DNA from: Nocardia crassostreae
GTDB taxonomy: Bacteria; Actinomycetota; Actinomycetes; Mycobacteriales; Mycobacteriaceae
Direction of reading: 5' to 3'
NCBI RefSeq assembly: GCF_001613405.1
Contig: NZ_BDCH01000003.1
Span: 171,742-235,741, forward strand
DNA length: 64,000 nt
The position numbers and the translations under genes are program-made. This document shows, piece by piece, positions 24,693 to 32,824 of the stretch; position 1 is the stretch's first letter; the number at the start of each line of letters is the position of its first letter. Under the pieces are notes generated by a model, which saw only the letters and a program-made list of their open reading frames with translations, did not search any database and was not told where the DNA came from.

Positions 24693-25429
24693 AACGTCAT
24701 CCCAACCGCGGCCAGCGAGGCCTGCAGATCACGCACATCGTGATGGTCCCATTCGTGTTCCCAGCCGGAAACGGCCAGCAGCCCGGCCAATACGCCCGCG
24801 GTGAAGCCCCACACCAGCATGCCCTCGACCGCGAAGGCCGGGCCCATATAGCCGAGCGGATGCCGCACCACGAAACGATTGGCCGGATCGAGCAGATCCT
24901 TGATCGGCACCCGCACCACCCGCGCCGCCTCGGTCTCGCTCACCACGCCGACCTCGCCGGGCGTGCGCCAGTAGGCGACCACTGGCGTCACATCGAAGCG
25001 CGAGGGCGGTACGAAGATCTTGGGCAGCACCGCGAACGGCTCCACCCCGGCGCGGTCGAGCCCGGTCTCCTCCCAGGCTTCGCGCAGCGCGGTATCGATC
25101 GGCCCGTCGTCGCCCGGCTCCACGCCGCCGCCGGGAAAGGCGACCTGGCCGCTGTGCTGGCGCAGGGTGGCGGCGCGCTGGGTCAGCAGCACGTCCGCGT
25201 CGGCGGGCAGCCCGCCCAGGGCCTCCGGATCCGAGTCCGGCGAGCCGCCGAACAGCACCAGCACCGCGGCCTGGCGCGGGCGCGCGGCCGCGGCGGCGAA
25301 GCGGCGCATGGCTGTGCGCCGCAGCACCGGATTCACCCCGGTGGGATCGGCCGGATCGTGGTCGGCGACGCCGCGCAGCCACTCCGGAATCGGATGGGCC
25401 GGTACGAATTCGGTCATTTCCGCGCTCAC
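24689..25429 (-). CDS. NUDIX hydrolase, CoA-pyrophosphatase-like (Rv3672c-like)
   Basis: A 246-residue NUDIX protein. The NUDIX box is GGGVEPGDD-n-REAWEETG (about residues 115-140), and LLTQRAATLRQHSGQVAFPGG upstream is the hallmark of the CoA-cleaving (NudL) subgroup. The likely reaction is CoA to 4'-phosphopantetheine and 3',5'-ADP. The GTG start at 25429 overlaps the stop of the thioredoxin gene (GTGA); the ATG at 25417 is an alternative. The stop overlaps the marP start. Confidence 0.92.
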   Translation of the reverse strand: MSAEMTEFVPAHPIPEWLRGVADHDPADPTGVNPVLRRTAMRRFAAAAARPRQAAVLVLFGGSPDSDPEALGGLPADADVLLTQRAATLRQHSGQVAFPGGGVEPGDDGPIDTALREAWEETGLDRAGVEPFAVLPKIFVPPSRFDVTPVVAYWRTPGEVGVVSETEAARVVRVPIKDLLDPANRFVVRHPLGYMGPAFAVEGMLVWGFTAGVLAGLLAVSGWEHEWDHHDVRDLQASLAAVGMTL

Positions 25430-26067
25430 GCCCGCACCCCTAGCTCGGCGGCGACGGTATCCGAGATATCGGCCACGCTGGTGAACGCGCGCACCTCGAC
25501 CTTGGCCACGGTGCCGTCCGCGCGCAGCAGGACCGAGACCGGGAGCACCGCGGGCGCCCCAACGGCCTTGCGGACCTGCGCATTCGGATCTTCCACACCG
25601 GGCAGGTGGATACCAAGACCGGTCAACCGAGACAATCCTTTCGCGATGCCCGGATCGCTGTGCACCGTGAGCACGGTGATCGCGTCTCCCGCCTGCTGCG
25701 AGAACTGTTGCAGCATAGGCAGTTCTTCCGCGCACGGTCCGCACCAGTAGGCCCAGAGATTGAGCAGGGCGGGCTTTCCGGCGAGGGCGGCGGTCAGCTC
25801 GACGGGCTTGCCGTCGGCGAGACAGTTCAGGGTGAGCCCGCGCAGCGGGCTGTCGCCGACGGGGGCGCCGGAGGGTTGCGGGCAGGTCGCCAGCGCGGCG
25901 GCCGACCGCTGCGCGGCGGCGACGGATTCGGCCGTGGTCTCGGTTGCCACGCCCTGCGCGTGCTCATTGTCGCCCCCGCCGACCGCACCGGCCACCACGA
26001 TGGCGACGGCCACGGCGACCACCACGGCCGCGAGCGCCCAGCGCCACCAATTGTTCGTTGCCGTCAC
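25426..26067 (-). CDS. Membrane-anchored thioredoxin-like protein (TlpA type, Rv3673c-like)
   Basis: A 213-residue extracytoplasmic thiol protein. An N-terminal helix ([23 protein letters not shown]) is followed by a linker and a thioredoxin fold with the redox motif YWCGPC in [17 protein letters not shown] and a cis-Pro region APAVLPVSV. It probably handles disulfides in the cell envelope. The GTG start at 26067 overlaps the nth stop (GTGA). The frame is open far upstream inside nth, but that part is a shadow. Confidence 0.93.
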   Translation of the reverse strand: MTATNNWWRWALAAVVVAVAVAIVVAGAVGGGDNEHAQGVATETTAESVAAAQRSAAALATCPQPSGAPVGDSPLRGLTLNCLADGKPVELTAALAGKPALLNLWAYWCGPCAEELPMLQQFSQQAGDAITVLTVHSDPGIAKGLSRLTGLGIHLPGVEDPNAQVRKAVGAPAVLPVSVLLRADGTVAKVEVRAFTSVADISDTVAAELGVRA

Positions 26068-26882
26068 AGGCCCACCAGTTCGAGCAGATGCTCGGTCTCG
26101 GGCCCCTTGATCAGTTTGGCGGCGGTCACCGGATCGGTCGGCCCGGTCCCGAAGGACGGGCAGTCCTTGGCCAGGACGCAGGCGCCGCAGGCGGGCTTGC
26201 GGGCATGGCAGACACGGCGGCCGTGGAAGATGACCCGGTGCGAGAGCATCGTCCAATCCTTGCGCTCGATGAGCTCGCCGACGATCTTCTCGACCTTCAC
26301 CGGATCCTCTTCGTCGGTCCAGCCCCAGCGCCGGACCAGGCGGCCGAAATGAGTGTCGACGGTAATACCCGGAACGCCGAAGGCATTGCCGAGAATGACA
26401 TTGGCGGTCTTGCGCCCGATACCCGGCAACTCCACGAGTTGTTCCAGCTTGTGCGGCAGCACCCCGTCGTACCGTTCGACCAGCGCCTGCCCCAGCCCGA
26501 TCAGCGAGCTGGTCTTGTTGCGATAGAAACCGGTGGGCCGGATGAATTCCTCCAGCTCGGCGCGGTTGGCCTCGGCGTAATCGCGGGCGCTGCGATAGCG
26601 CGCGAACAACGCCGGGGTGGTCATGTTGACCCGCACATCGGTGCACTGCGCGGAAAGAATTGTGGCGACGGCCAATTCGAGGGGTGTGGTGAAATCCAGC
26701 TCACAGTGCGCGTCCGGGAATGCCTGCGCCAGCGTGCGGTCCATGCGGCGGGCGCGGCGCACCAATCCGAGCCTGGTCTCCTTGGCGCGTGACTTCGCCT
26801 TGGCTGCTTTGCCGCTGGTGGGCACGGCGGTAACGCCGGATTCGGCCCCGTTCGCGGCCACAGTGGATTTGTCGACACGCAC
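26064..26882 (-). CDS. nth: Endonuclease III
   Basis: A 272-residue base-excision-repair DNA glycosylase/AP lyase for oxidised pyrimidines. The helix-hairpin-helix is [13 protein letters not shown] with catalytic Lys, followed by VDTHFGR with the catalytic Asp. The [4Fe-4S] ligands follow as C-x6-C-x2-C-x5-C ([17 protein letters not shown]). The N-terminus carries about 45 extra residues, Lys/Ala-rich, compared with E. coli Nth. The GTG at 26882 is the first in-frame start. It is first gene of a four-gene coupled operon ending with marP. Confidence 0.96.
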   Translation of the reverse strand: MRVDKSTVAANGAESGVTAVPTSGKAAKAKSRAKETRLGLVRRARRMDRTLAQAFPDAHCELDFTTPLELAVATILSAQCTDVRVNMTTPALFARYRSARDYAEANRAELEEFIRPTGFYRNKTSSLIGLGQALVERYDGVLPHKLEQLVELPGIGRKTANVILGNAFGVPGITVDTHFGRLVRRWGWTDEEDPVKVEKIVGELIERKDWTMLSHRVIFHGRRVCHARKPACGACVLAKDCPSFGTGPTDPVTAAKLIKGPETEHLLELVGL

Positions 26883-26973
26883 GCGTCCACCTTACGGAAC
26901 CAGCCTGGCCCGACAACCGGGCTGAGCACCTCCCGTGTTCCATCTGAGACCTTCGCCGTGTTTACTGCTGCCT

Positions 26974-27216
26974 ATGCAAGGACTCGCTGTGGTGCTGTTT
27001 CCGATAGCGCTGATGCTGTTCGCATTGGTGATGGAACGGGTCGAGAACAAGCTTCGGAAGCTCCTCGAGCCGGACCCGGAGGTTCAGCAGTACCTCGATC
27101 GAGCCACGAACGCCGAGGTCAGTGACCTCACGAAACTGGGTCTGCCCGCCGCGGCCGCACGTCCGCGCCGCGCCCGGCCGGCCGCCAAGGGCATGGATGT
27201 CGCCCAGGCCAGTTGA
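26974..27216 (+). CDS. Small membrane protein (Rv3675-like)
   Basis: An 80-residue protein with one N-terminal membrane helix (MQGLAVVLFPIALMLFALVMERVE), an acidic middle (EPDPEVQQYLDRA) and a basic tail (RPRRARPAAKG). Conserved position between nth and crp in mycobacteria. The ATG at 26974 is preferred over a frame start at 26935, which would put a helix after 13 unlikely residues. No function is known. Confidence 0.78.
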   Translation: MQGLAVVLFPIALMLFALVMERVENKLRKLLEPDPEVQQYLDRATNAEVSDLTKLGLPAAAARPRRARPAAKGMDVAQAS

Positions 27217-27241
27217 CCTTTTCAGGTCTGCTGATGACTCA

Positions 27242-27257
27242 CCTGGTACAAACCAGG
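27242..27257 (+). other. Short hairpin in the crp upstream region
   Basis: CCTGGT-ACAA-ACCAGG can form a small stem after the membrane-protein gene. The rest of 27217-27484 is the crp promoter region and holds no gene. Confidence 0.4.
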
Positions 27258-27484
27258 ACAATGCTCTTTAGCACGGATCCTGATCTTCCTTAGGGTTATC
27301 GGCGGCGTGTCGGCGTGCGTGTCGCGTAATCGGGCCGTCTTGGCCGATAAGCACGGCGAGCGTGCCGGAGAATGAGCACGCTGCGTGGTGTCTATCACTA
27401 CCCGGCGGTATTGCAAAGTAGACTGCACTGTCGGCCGAATCGCTTCGGTCCAGGACAGAGCCATTTCCCATAAGGAGCACATTC

Positions 27485-28159
27485 GTGGACGAGGCCCTCG
27501 CCAGAGCAGGCATCTTCCAAGGCGTAGAGCCCACCGCGGTGGCGGCTCTCGCCAAACAACTTCAGCCTGTGGACTTTCCGCGCGGCCATGTCATCTTCAA
27601 TGAGGGCGAGCCCGGCGATCGGCTGTACATCATCACCTCCGGCAAGGTGAAGATCGGCCGTCGTTCGCCCGATGGCCGTGAAAACCTGCTGACGATCATG
27701 GGTCCGTCGGACATGTTCGGCGAGCTGTCGATCTTCGATCCGGGTCCGCGCACCTCGACGGCCACCACCGTCACCGAGGTCCGCGCGGTCACCATGGACC
27801 GGGACGCCCTCAAGGCGTGGATCGATCAGCGGCCCGAGATCGCCGAGCAGTTGCTGCGGGTGCTCGCCCGCCGCCTGCGCCGCACCAGCAACAACCTGGC
27901 CGACCTCATCTTCACCGATGTTCCGGGTCGTGTCGCCAAGGCGCTGCTGCAGCTCGCACAGCGTTTCGGCACTCAGGAATCGGGCGCGCTGCGCGTGACC
28001 CACGACCTGACCCAGGAAGAGATCGCCCAGCTGGTCGGCGCCTCCCGCGAAACCGTGAACAAGGCCCTGGCCGACTTCGCGCACCGCGGCTGGCTGCGGC
28101 TGGAGGGCAAGAGCGTGCTGATCTCGGATTCCGAGCGGCTCGCCCGCCGCGCGCGCTGA
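27485..28159 (+). CDS. crp: Crp/Fnr-family cAMP receptor protein (Rv3676-like)
   Basis: A 224-residue global regulator. The cyclic-nucleotide domain has [20 protein letters not shown] and the phosphate-binding [19 protein letters not shown]. The C-terminal helix-turn-helix is [21 protein letters not shown]. Length and motifs equal those of M. tuberculosis Crp. The GTG start has AAGGAG seven bases upstream. In mycobacteria it binds TGTGA-N6-TCACA; a near-perfect site stands in this window at 32634-32649. It ends in a strong bidirectional terminator. Confidence 0.96.
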   Translation: MDEALARAGIFQGVEPTAVAALAKQLQPVDFPRGHVIFNEGEPGDRLYIITSGKVKIGRRSPDGRENLLTIMGPSDMFGELSIFDPGPRTSTATTVTEVRAVTMDRDALKAWIDQRPEIAEQLLRVLARRLRRTSNNLADLIFTDVPGRVAKALLQLAQRFGTQESGALRVTHDLTQEEIAQLVGASRETVNKALADFAHRGWLRLEGKSVLISDSERLARRAR

Positions 28160-28178
28160 TTCCGGTCCGACACGGACG

Positions 28179-28214
28179 CAGAGACCGGGCCTCACGGGGA
28201 GTGACGGCCCGGTC
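28179..28214. terminator. Bidirectional terminator between crp and the metallohydrolase gene
   Basis: Perfect 11-base stem GAGACCGGGCC (28179-28189) with GGCCCGGTCTC (28204-28214), between convergent genes. Confidence 0.75.
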
Positions 28215-28244
28215 TCGACGTGTTCTCAGCCCCTGCGAACTTGC

Positions 28245-29051
28245 TCAGCCGTGTGAGCGCAGATAGGCCAGCTGAGCCTTGACCGAACTGTGCGCGGCGG
28301 GCCACAGCCGCTTGTCCACATCCGCGTAGACCTTGGCGACGATCTGCAGCGCCTTGGCGTTCGGGCCCAACTCCGCGAGGGCCGCGCGCACCTGGTTCAG
28401 CCGTTCCTCGCGGTGCGAGAGGTAGTACCGCAGGACTGGTTCCGCATCGGGGTGTTCGGGCCCGTGTGCGGGCAGCAGCGCGCGTCCCGCGCCCGCCTCG
28501 ATGAGTTTGTGCAGCGACGCGAGATAGTCCGCCAGCGCGCCGTCCCGGGACTCGAGAACGGTCGTCCCGCTGCCGAGCACGGTGTCGCCGGTGAGCAGGA
28601 CCCGCTCGCCGTCCGGACCGTCCACGAGGAAGCTCACCGAGTCCTCGGTGTGCCCCGGCGTCGCGAGGACCGTGATGCGCAGCCCGGCCGCCTCGATCGA
28701 CTCGCCGTCGGCCAGTGGCGTATTCGAGCCGTGCAGGAATTCGGGGTCCAGGGATCGCACGACCGTCCCGGTCTCCTTGACCAGACGCGCAATGCCGCCG
28801 GTGTGGTCGTGGTGATGATGGGTGACCAGCGTCAGCGCGATGCTCCCGCCGGTTTCGCGCACGATGGCCTCGGTGTGCTTGCGATCCTTCGGGCCCGGGT
28901 CCACCACCACGCACTCCGGGCTCCCCGGTGCGCGCAGGATCCAGGTATTGGTGCCCTCCAGCGTCATTCCGCTGGGATTGTCGGCCAGCAGTACCGAGGC
29001 CGACGGGGTGACCGGCCGCAATTGCTCATAGGCGGGATGAGTGAGGGTCAT
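28245..29051 (-). CDS. Metallo-beta-lactamase-fold hydrolase (Rv3677c-like)
   Basis: A 268-residue MBL-fold protein with metal ligands His78, His80, Asp82, His83 (HHHHDH), a further His in TPGHTEDS, Asp in LLTGDTVLG and His in PAHGPEH. The C-terminal helical part (HREERLNQVRAAL) is typical for the LACTB2-like group, which contains ribonucleases and hydroxyacyl-thioester hydrolases. The exact substrate is unknown. It lies downstream of the RidA gene on the same strand, about 80 bases apart. Confidence 0.92.
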   Translation of the reverse strand: MTLTHPAYEQLRPVTPSASVLLADNPSGMTLEGTNTWILRAPGSPECVVVDPGPKDRKHTEAIVRETGGSIALTLVTHHHHDHTGGIARLVKETGTVVRSLDPEFLHGSNTPLADGESIEAAGLRITVLATPGHTEDSVSFLVDGPDGERVLLTGDTVLGSGTTVLESRDGALADYLASLHKLIEAGAGRALLPAHGPEHPDAEPVLRYYLSHREERLNQVRAALAELGPNAKALQIVAKVYADVDKRLWPAAHSSVKAQLAYLRSHG

Positions 29052-29131
29052 ACATTCGTCCTAACGCACGAAGCGCGGCGCGTCCATGGTTGAACGCACC
29101 GCGCTTGCCTTGCGCTGCACACGCTTTCGCG

Positions 29132-29599
29132 TCAGCGCACTTCCGCGATGAGCTCCACCTCGACCGCGCTGTCCAGCGGCAGCACCGGGACGCCGACGGC
29201 CGAGCGCGCATGCACGCCCGCATCGCCGAAGACCTCGCCGAGGAAATTGGAGGCCCCGTTGATGACACCGGGCTGGCCGGTGAAATCCGGTGTGGAGGCG
29301 ACGAATCCGACGACCTTCACGATCCGCACCACATTGTCGAGGCCGACCAGGGCGTGCACGGCCGCGAGCGCATTGAGTGCGCACAGCTGGGCCAGTTCCT
29401 GGGCTTTTTCGGGGGTGACGTCCGCGCCGACCTTGCCCGCGGCGGGCAGTTTGCCGTCCACGAACGGCAGTTGGCCGGAGGTGTAGACCAGACTGCCGGT
29501 CTGCACGGCGGGTACGTAGGAGGCCACGGGCGGCGCGACCGCGGGCAGGGTGAAGCCCAGCTTTTCGAGGTTGGCGGCCCAATCCGTTGCGGCGGCCAT
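29132..29599 (-). CDS. RidA-family protein (Rv3678c-like)
   Basis: A 155-residue protein of the RidA/YjgF family, which hydrolyses reactive enamine/imine intermediates. It has VQTGSLVYTSGQLPFVDGKL and the C-terminal RSAVGVPVLPLDSAVEVELIAEV. The Arg that binds substrate in classical RidA (VxR) is not in the usual place, so it belongs to a divergent subgroup. The ATG at 29599 shares its A with the TGA of the upstream small gene (TGATG), so the two are coupled. Confidence 0.92.
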   Translation of the reverse strand: MAAATDWAANLEKLGFTLPAVAPPVASYVPAVQTGSLVYTSGQLPFVDGKLPAAGKVGADVTPEKAQELAQLCALNALAAVHALVGLDNVVRIVKVVGFVASTPDFTGQPGVINGASNFLGEVFGDAGVHARSAVGVPVLPLDSAVEVELIAEVR

Positions 29600-29763
29600 C
29601 AGTTCTTGGCTCGCTTCAGATAGGCGACATGCTGTTCGCCGGTCGGGCCGGGCAGCACGGTGACGAGCTCCCAGCCGTCCGCGCCCCACTGATCCAGGAT
29701 CGCCTTGGTCGCGTGCGTCAGCAGCGGCACCGTCGCGTATTCCCACACGGTCACATCACTCAT
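29599..29763 (-). CDS. 54-aa DUF4177-like protein
   Basis: A short gene reading MSDVTVWEYATVPLLTHATK, then AILDQWGADGWELVTVLPGP, ending LKRAKN. The W-E-Y-A-T-V-P and GADGWELVTV segments are the two blocks of the DUF4177 family. The same small gene precedes RidA in mycobacteria. Its stop overlaps the RidA start. No function is known. Confidence 0.88.
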   Translation of the reverse strand: MSDVTVWEYATVPLLTHATKAILDQWGADGWELVTVLPGPTGEQHVAYLKRAKN

Positions 29764-29885
29764 GCTGTGACATTCTGCCCTGCGCTTCGCACATGCGGAT
29801 GAGCGGCCGCAAGTACGAGTGGTGTATCAGACAGTCGCGTTTCGGTGCTGGGCAGGAATCAGGAACGAGTTATAGGCTCGCGATT

Positions 29886-30923
29886 GTGGGAGTACCGATA
29901 GCAGTGCCCGTTTCGGTTGAGCCGGGGGTCGAAGCAGGTTGGCCGGAGCGGGCGGACAAAGCCCGCCTGCATTACGTATCCGGCAAGGGTGGGACCGGAA
30001 AGTCCACGGTCGCGGCCCCATTGGCGCTGGCGCTGGCGGCCGGGGGCCGGAAGGTGCTGCTGGTCGAGGTCGAGGGCAGGCAGTCGATTGCCCAGCTGTT
30101 CGATCTGCCGCCCCTGCCGCCCACCGAAACCAAGATCGCCACCGCGGACGGTGGCGGCGAGGTGATCGCGCTGGCGCTGGATGTCGAGCATGCCTTCCTG
30201 GAATACCTGGACATGTTCTACAACCTGGGCTTCGCCGGGCGGGCCATGCGCCGGGTGGGCGCCATCGAGTTCGTGACCACCATCGCGCCGGGGCTGCGGG
30301 ACGTCATTCTCACCGGCAAGATCAAGGAATGCGCGGTGCGCGTCGACAAGTCGGGTAAGCCCGTCTACGACGAAATCGTCATCGACGCACCGCCGACCGG
30401 TCGCATCGCCAGCTTTCTGGACGTCACCCAGGCCATGGCCGAGATCGCCGGGGGCAGGCCGATCGCCTCGCAGGCCGTCGGCGTGTCCAAGCTGCTGCAC
30501 TCCCCGCAGACCATGATCCACCTGGTGACGCTGCTGGAGGCGCTGCCGGTGCAGGAGACCGCGGACGCCATTGCCGAGCTCACGGCCAATGAGCTGAATA
30601 TCGGCACGGTCATCGTGAACCGGGCCGGTGAGGGCTATCTGCCGAAGTCGCTGCGCGCCAAGGCCGCCGCGGGCGAACTGGACGCCGACGCGCTGCGAGA
30701 GGGCCTGGCCGAGGCCGGAATCAGCCTGTCCGAGGCGGACTTCCAGGGCCTGGTCACCGAGACCCTCGAGCATTCCGCTCGCCTGCAGGCGCAGGACGAG
30801 AGCGCCGCCGAACTGGCCCAGGTCGACATCTCGCGGCTGTACCTGCCGTCGCTGGCCGACGGTATGGATCTGGGCGGGCTCTACGAGCTGGCCGAAGTCT
30901 TGAGCGCACAGGGGGTCCGCTGA
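29886..30923 (+). CDS. Get3/ArsA-like ATPase, first of a pair (Rv3679-like)
   Basis: A 345-residue P-loop ATPase of the anion-transporter/Get3 group. The deviant Walker A is GKGGTGKST (about residues 33-41), the switch is [10 protein letters not shown], and the middle holds [19 protein letters not shown]. In mycobacteria this protein and its neighbour form a heteromeric pair (reported as BagA/BagB) linked to redox or toxicant tolerance. The GTG at 29886 matches the M. tuberculosis N-terminus better than a frame start at 29793. Confidence 0.9.
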   Translation: MGVPIAVPVSVEPGVEAGWPERADKARLHYVSGKGGTGKSTVAAPLALALAAGGRKVLLVEVEGRQSIAQLFDLPPLPPTETKIATADGGGEVIALALDVEHAFLEYLDMFYNLGFAGRAMRRVGAIEFVTTIAPGLRDVILTGKIKECAVRVDKSGKPVYDEIVIDAPPTGRIASFLDVTQAMAEIAGGRPIASQAVGVSKLLHSPQTMIHLVTLLEALPVQETADAIAELTANELNIGTVIVNRAGEGYLPKSLRAKAAAGELDADALREGLAEAGISLSEADFQGLVTETLEHSARLQAQDESAAELAQVDISRLYLPSLADGMDLGGLYELAEVLSAQGVR

Positions 30924-30925
30924 CC

Positions 30926-32101
30926 ATGATCGTCCCGGCTAGCACTGTCCCGCTGGACATCTCGAAGATCGTCACCGATCCCTCCGCGCGCATCGTGGTG
31001 TGCTGCGGCTCCGGCGGCGTCGGCAAGACCACCACCGCCGCCGCCATTGCGCTGCGGGCCGCCGAAATGGGCCGCAAGGTCGTGGTGCTGACCATCGACC
31101 CGGCCCGGCGGCTGGCCCAGTCCCTGGGCGTCAGCGATCTCGGCAATGTGCCGCAGCGGGTGGAACTCGGGCCCGAGGCCAAGGGCGAACTGTTCGCCAT
31201 GATGCTGAACATGCGCCGCACCTTCGACGAGATGGTGCTCGAGCACACCAGCCCGGAGAAGGCGGAGCAGATCTTCGCCAATCCGATCTATCAGACCGTG
31301 GCGTCCTCCTTCGGTGGCACCCAGGAGTACATGGCGATGGAGAAGCTGGGCCAGCTGGCGTCCAAGCGCGAGTGGGATCTGATCGTGGTCGACACTCCCC
31401 CGTCGCGGAACGCCCTGGACTTCCTGGACGCGCCCAAGCGGCTGGGTAACTTCCTCAACGGCAAGATGATCCGCGTCATCATGGCCCCTGGCCGGGGCGT
31501 CGGGAAGTTCGTGGCCGGGGCCATGAGTCTGGCGCTGCGCGGCGTCTCCACCATTGTGGGCGGGCAGCTGCTCAAGGACGCCTCGGTGTTCCTGCAGTCC
31601 CTGGAGTCCATGTTCGGCGGCTTCCAGGACCGCGCGGACCGCACCTACGCCATGCTGTCGCGGCCCGGCACCCACTTCATCGTGGTGGCGGCGGCCGAGC
31701 CCGACGCACTGCGCGAGGCGTCGTTCTTCGTGGACCGGCTCTCGCACGACAAGATGCCGCTGGCGGGTCTGGTGCTCAATCGGACGCATCCGGTGCTGCT
31801 GGGGTCGCTGTCCGCGGAGCAGGCTCAGGTGGCGGCGGACCGTCTAGCCCCGGAGACAATGGCGGCGGTCGATGGCGAATCCGAGACCCCGGCCGCGCTG
31901 GCCGCCGCCGTCTTGCGCATTCACGCGCACCGGGCGACGACCGCCAAGCGCGAAACGCATCTGCTGCACCGCTTCACGGGCGCGCACCCCAGCGTGCCGA
32001 TCGCCGCGGTCACGGCGCTGCCGTTCGAGGTCGCGGACCTGGAGGCGCTGCGTGCGGTGGGCGATCAGCTGGCCGAGGCGGGTACAGCGCGGACCGCGTA
32101 G
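30926..32101 (+). CDS. Get3/ArsA-like ATPase, second of a pair (Rv3680-like)
   Basis: A 391-residue partner ATPase: Walker [38 protein letters not shown], and [13 protein letters not shown] switch. It begins two bases after the first ATPase stop, so the two are one operon. Like its partner it lacks the Cys metalloid ligands of ArsA, which argues against arsenite transport. It is followed by a strong terminator shared with the convergent whiB4. Confidence 0.93.
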   Translation: MIVPASTVPLDISKIVTDPSARIVVCCGSGGVGKTTTAAAIALRAAEMGRKVVVLTIDPARRLAQSLGVSDLGNVPQRVELGPEAKGELFAMMLNMRRTFDEMVLEHTSPEKAEQIFANPIYQTVASSFGGTQEYMAMEKLGQLASKREWDLIVVDTPPSRNALDFLDAPKRLGNFLNGKMIRVIMAPGRGVGKFVAGAMSLALRGVSTIVGGQLLKDASVFLQSLESMFGGFQDRADRTYAMLSRPGTHFIVVAAAEPDALREASFFVDRLSHDKMPLAGLVLNRTHPVLLGSLSAEQAQVAADRLAPETMAAVDGESETPAALAAAVLRIHAHRATTAKRETHLLHRFTGAHPSVPIAAVTALPFEVADLEALRAVGDQLAEAGTARTA

Positions 32102-32145
32102 GAGCAGGGCGCGATCTGCGTGATTTGCCCGATCTGTCCCCAGAA

Positions 32146-32179
32146 ACGGACCGAGCCCGCGAAAGCGGGCTCGGTCCGT
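32146..32179. terminator. Bidirectional terminator between ATPase pair and whiB4
   Basis: A perfect 15-base stem (32146-32160 with 32165-32179) has a GAAA tetraloop, then TTCTGCTTTT on the plus strand. Textbook intrinsic terminator. Confidence 0.9.
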
Positions 32180-32200
32180 TCTGCTTTTGGGGATACTCGG

Positions 32201-32524
32201 CTACATCGCTACTTTCTGTGCACGCTGGACCCGGAAGAAATCGGCCCAGGATATCACCTCCGGATGTTGTTTGAGCAGCGCGCGGCGCTGCCGCTCGGTC
32301 ATGCCGCCCCACACTCCGAACTCGACTCGATTGTCCAGGGCATCCGCCCCGCACTCCATCAGCACCGGGCAGTGCCGGCAGATGGTCGCTGCTTTGCGCT
32401 GTGCTGCGCCACGCACGAACAGCTGGTCGGGATCCACTTCCTTGCATCGGGCCTGGGAAACCCAGGCGATTCTCGCTTCGGCCTGCTCCACGTCCAATCG
32501 AGCGATCGGGGTAGTCATGTGCAT
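32201..32524 (-). CDS. whiB4: WhiB-family iron-sulfur regulator (WhiB4-like)
   Basis: A 107-residue [4Fe-4S] transcription factor: Cys27, Cys49, Cys52, Cys58, then GVWGG at 70-74 and the basic ERQRRALLKQHP. The wording FVRGAAQRKAATICRHCPVL is that of the WhiB4 group, which in M. tuberculosis responds to oxidative stress. The ATG at 32524 has AAAGGGG eight bases upstream; the frame runs on to 32620 without a ribosome site. Divergent from ponA2 as in M. tuberculosis. Confidence 0.93.
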   Translation of the reverse strand: MHMTTPIARLDVEQAEARIAWVSQARCKEVDPDQLFVRGAAQRKAATICRHCPVLMECGADALDNRVEFGVWGGMTERQRRALLKQHPEVISWADFFRVQRAQKVAM

Positions 32525-32633
32525 TTGGTGTGCCCCTTTGCAGTCCGAACACCGGGTCACGGCGCTCCAGAATCGCGTGTACAGCGCGCAGCTACCCAAC
32601 CCCACTGCGTCCTGTACCACATTCCACTTTGAG

Positions 32634-32649
32634 TGTTAGCTCTATCACA
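32634..32649. promoter_or_regulatory. Crp-type operator between whiB4 and ponA2
   Basis: TGTTA-GCTCTA-TCACA differs from the mycobacterial Crp consensus TGTGA-N6-TCACA by one base, and the symmetry extends outward (AGTGTTA against TCACACT). It is 110 bases before whiB4 and 176 before ponA2. Crp itself is encoded 4.5 kb away. Seen directly; binding is inferred. Confidence 0.55.
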
Positions 32650-32824
32650 CTGGGTTCTCAATCTAGGTAAGAGTGTGCGGCTTGCGCAAGACCGTCCCGA
32701 GATTTTCTGGTACATCCGTCCATGCATTCGTCACCTAAAACCGGGCAGTCGGCACCTTTGCGACGAACTGACACCCGAGCGACACGGGCACCGACTGTGC
32801 GGAAGGCCAATTAGGCTAGGGATC

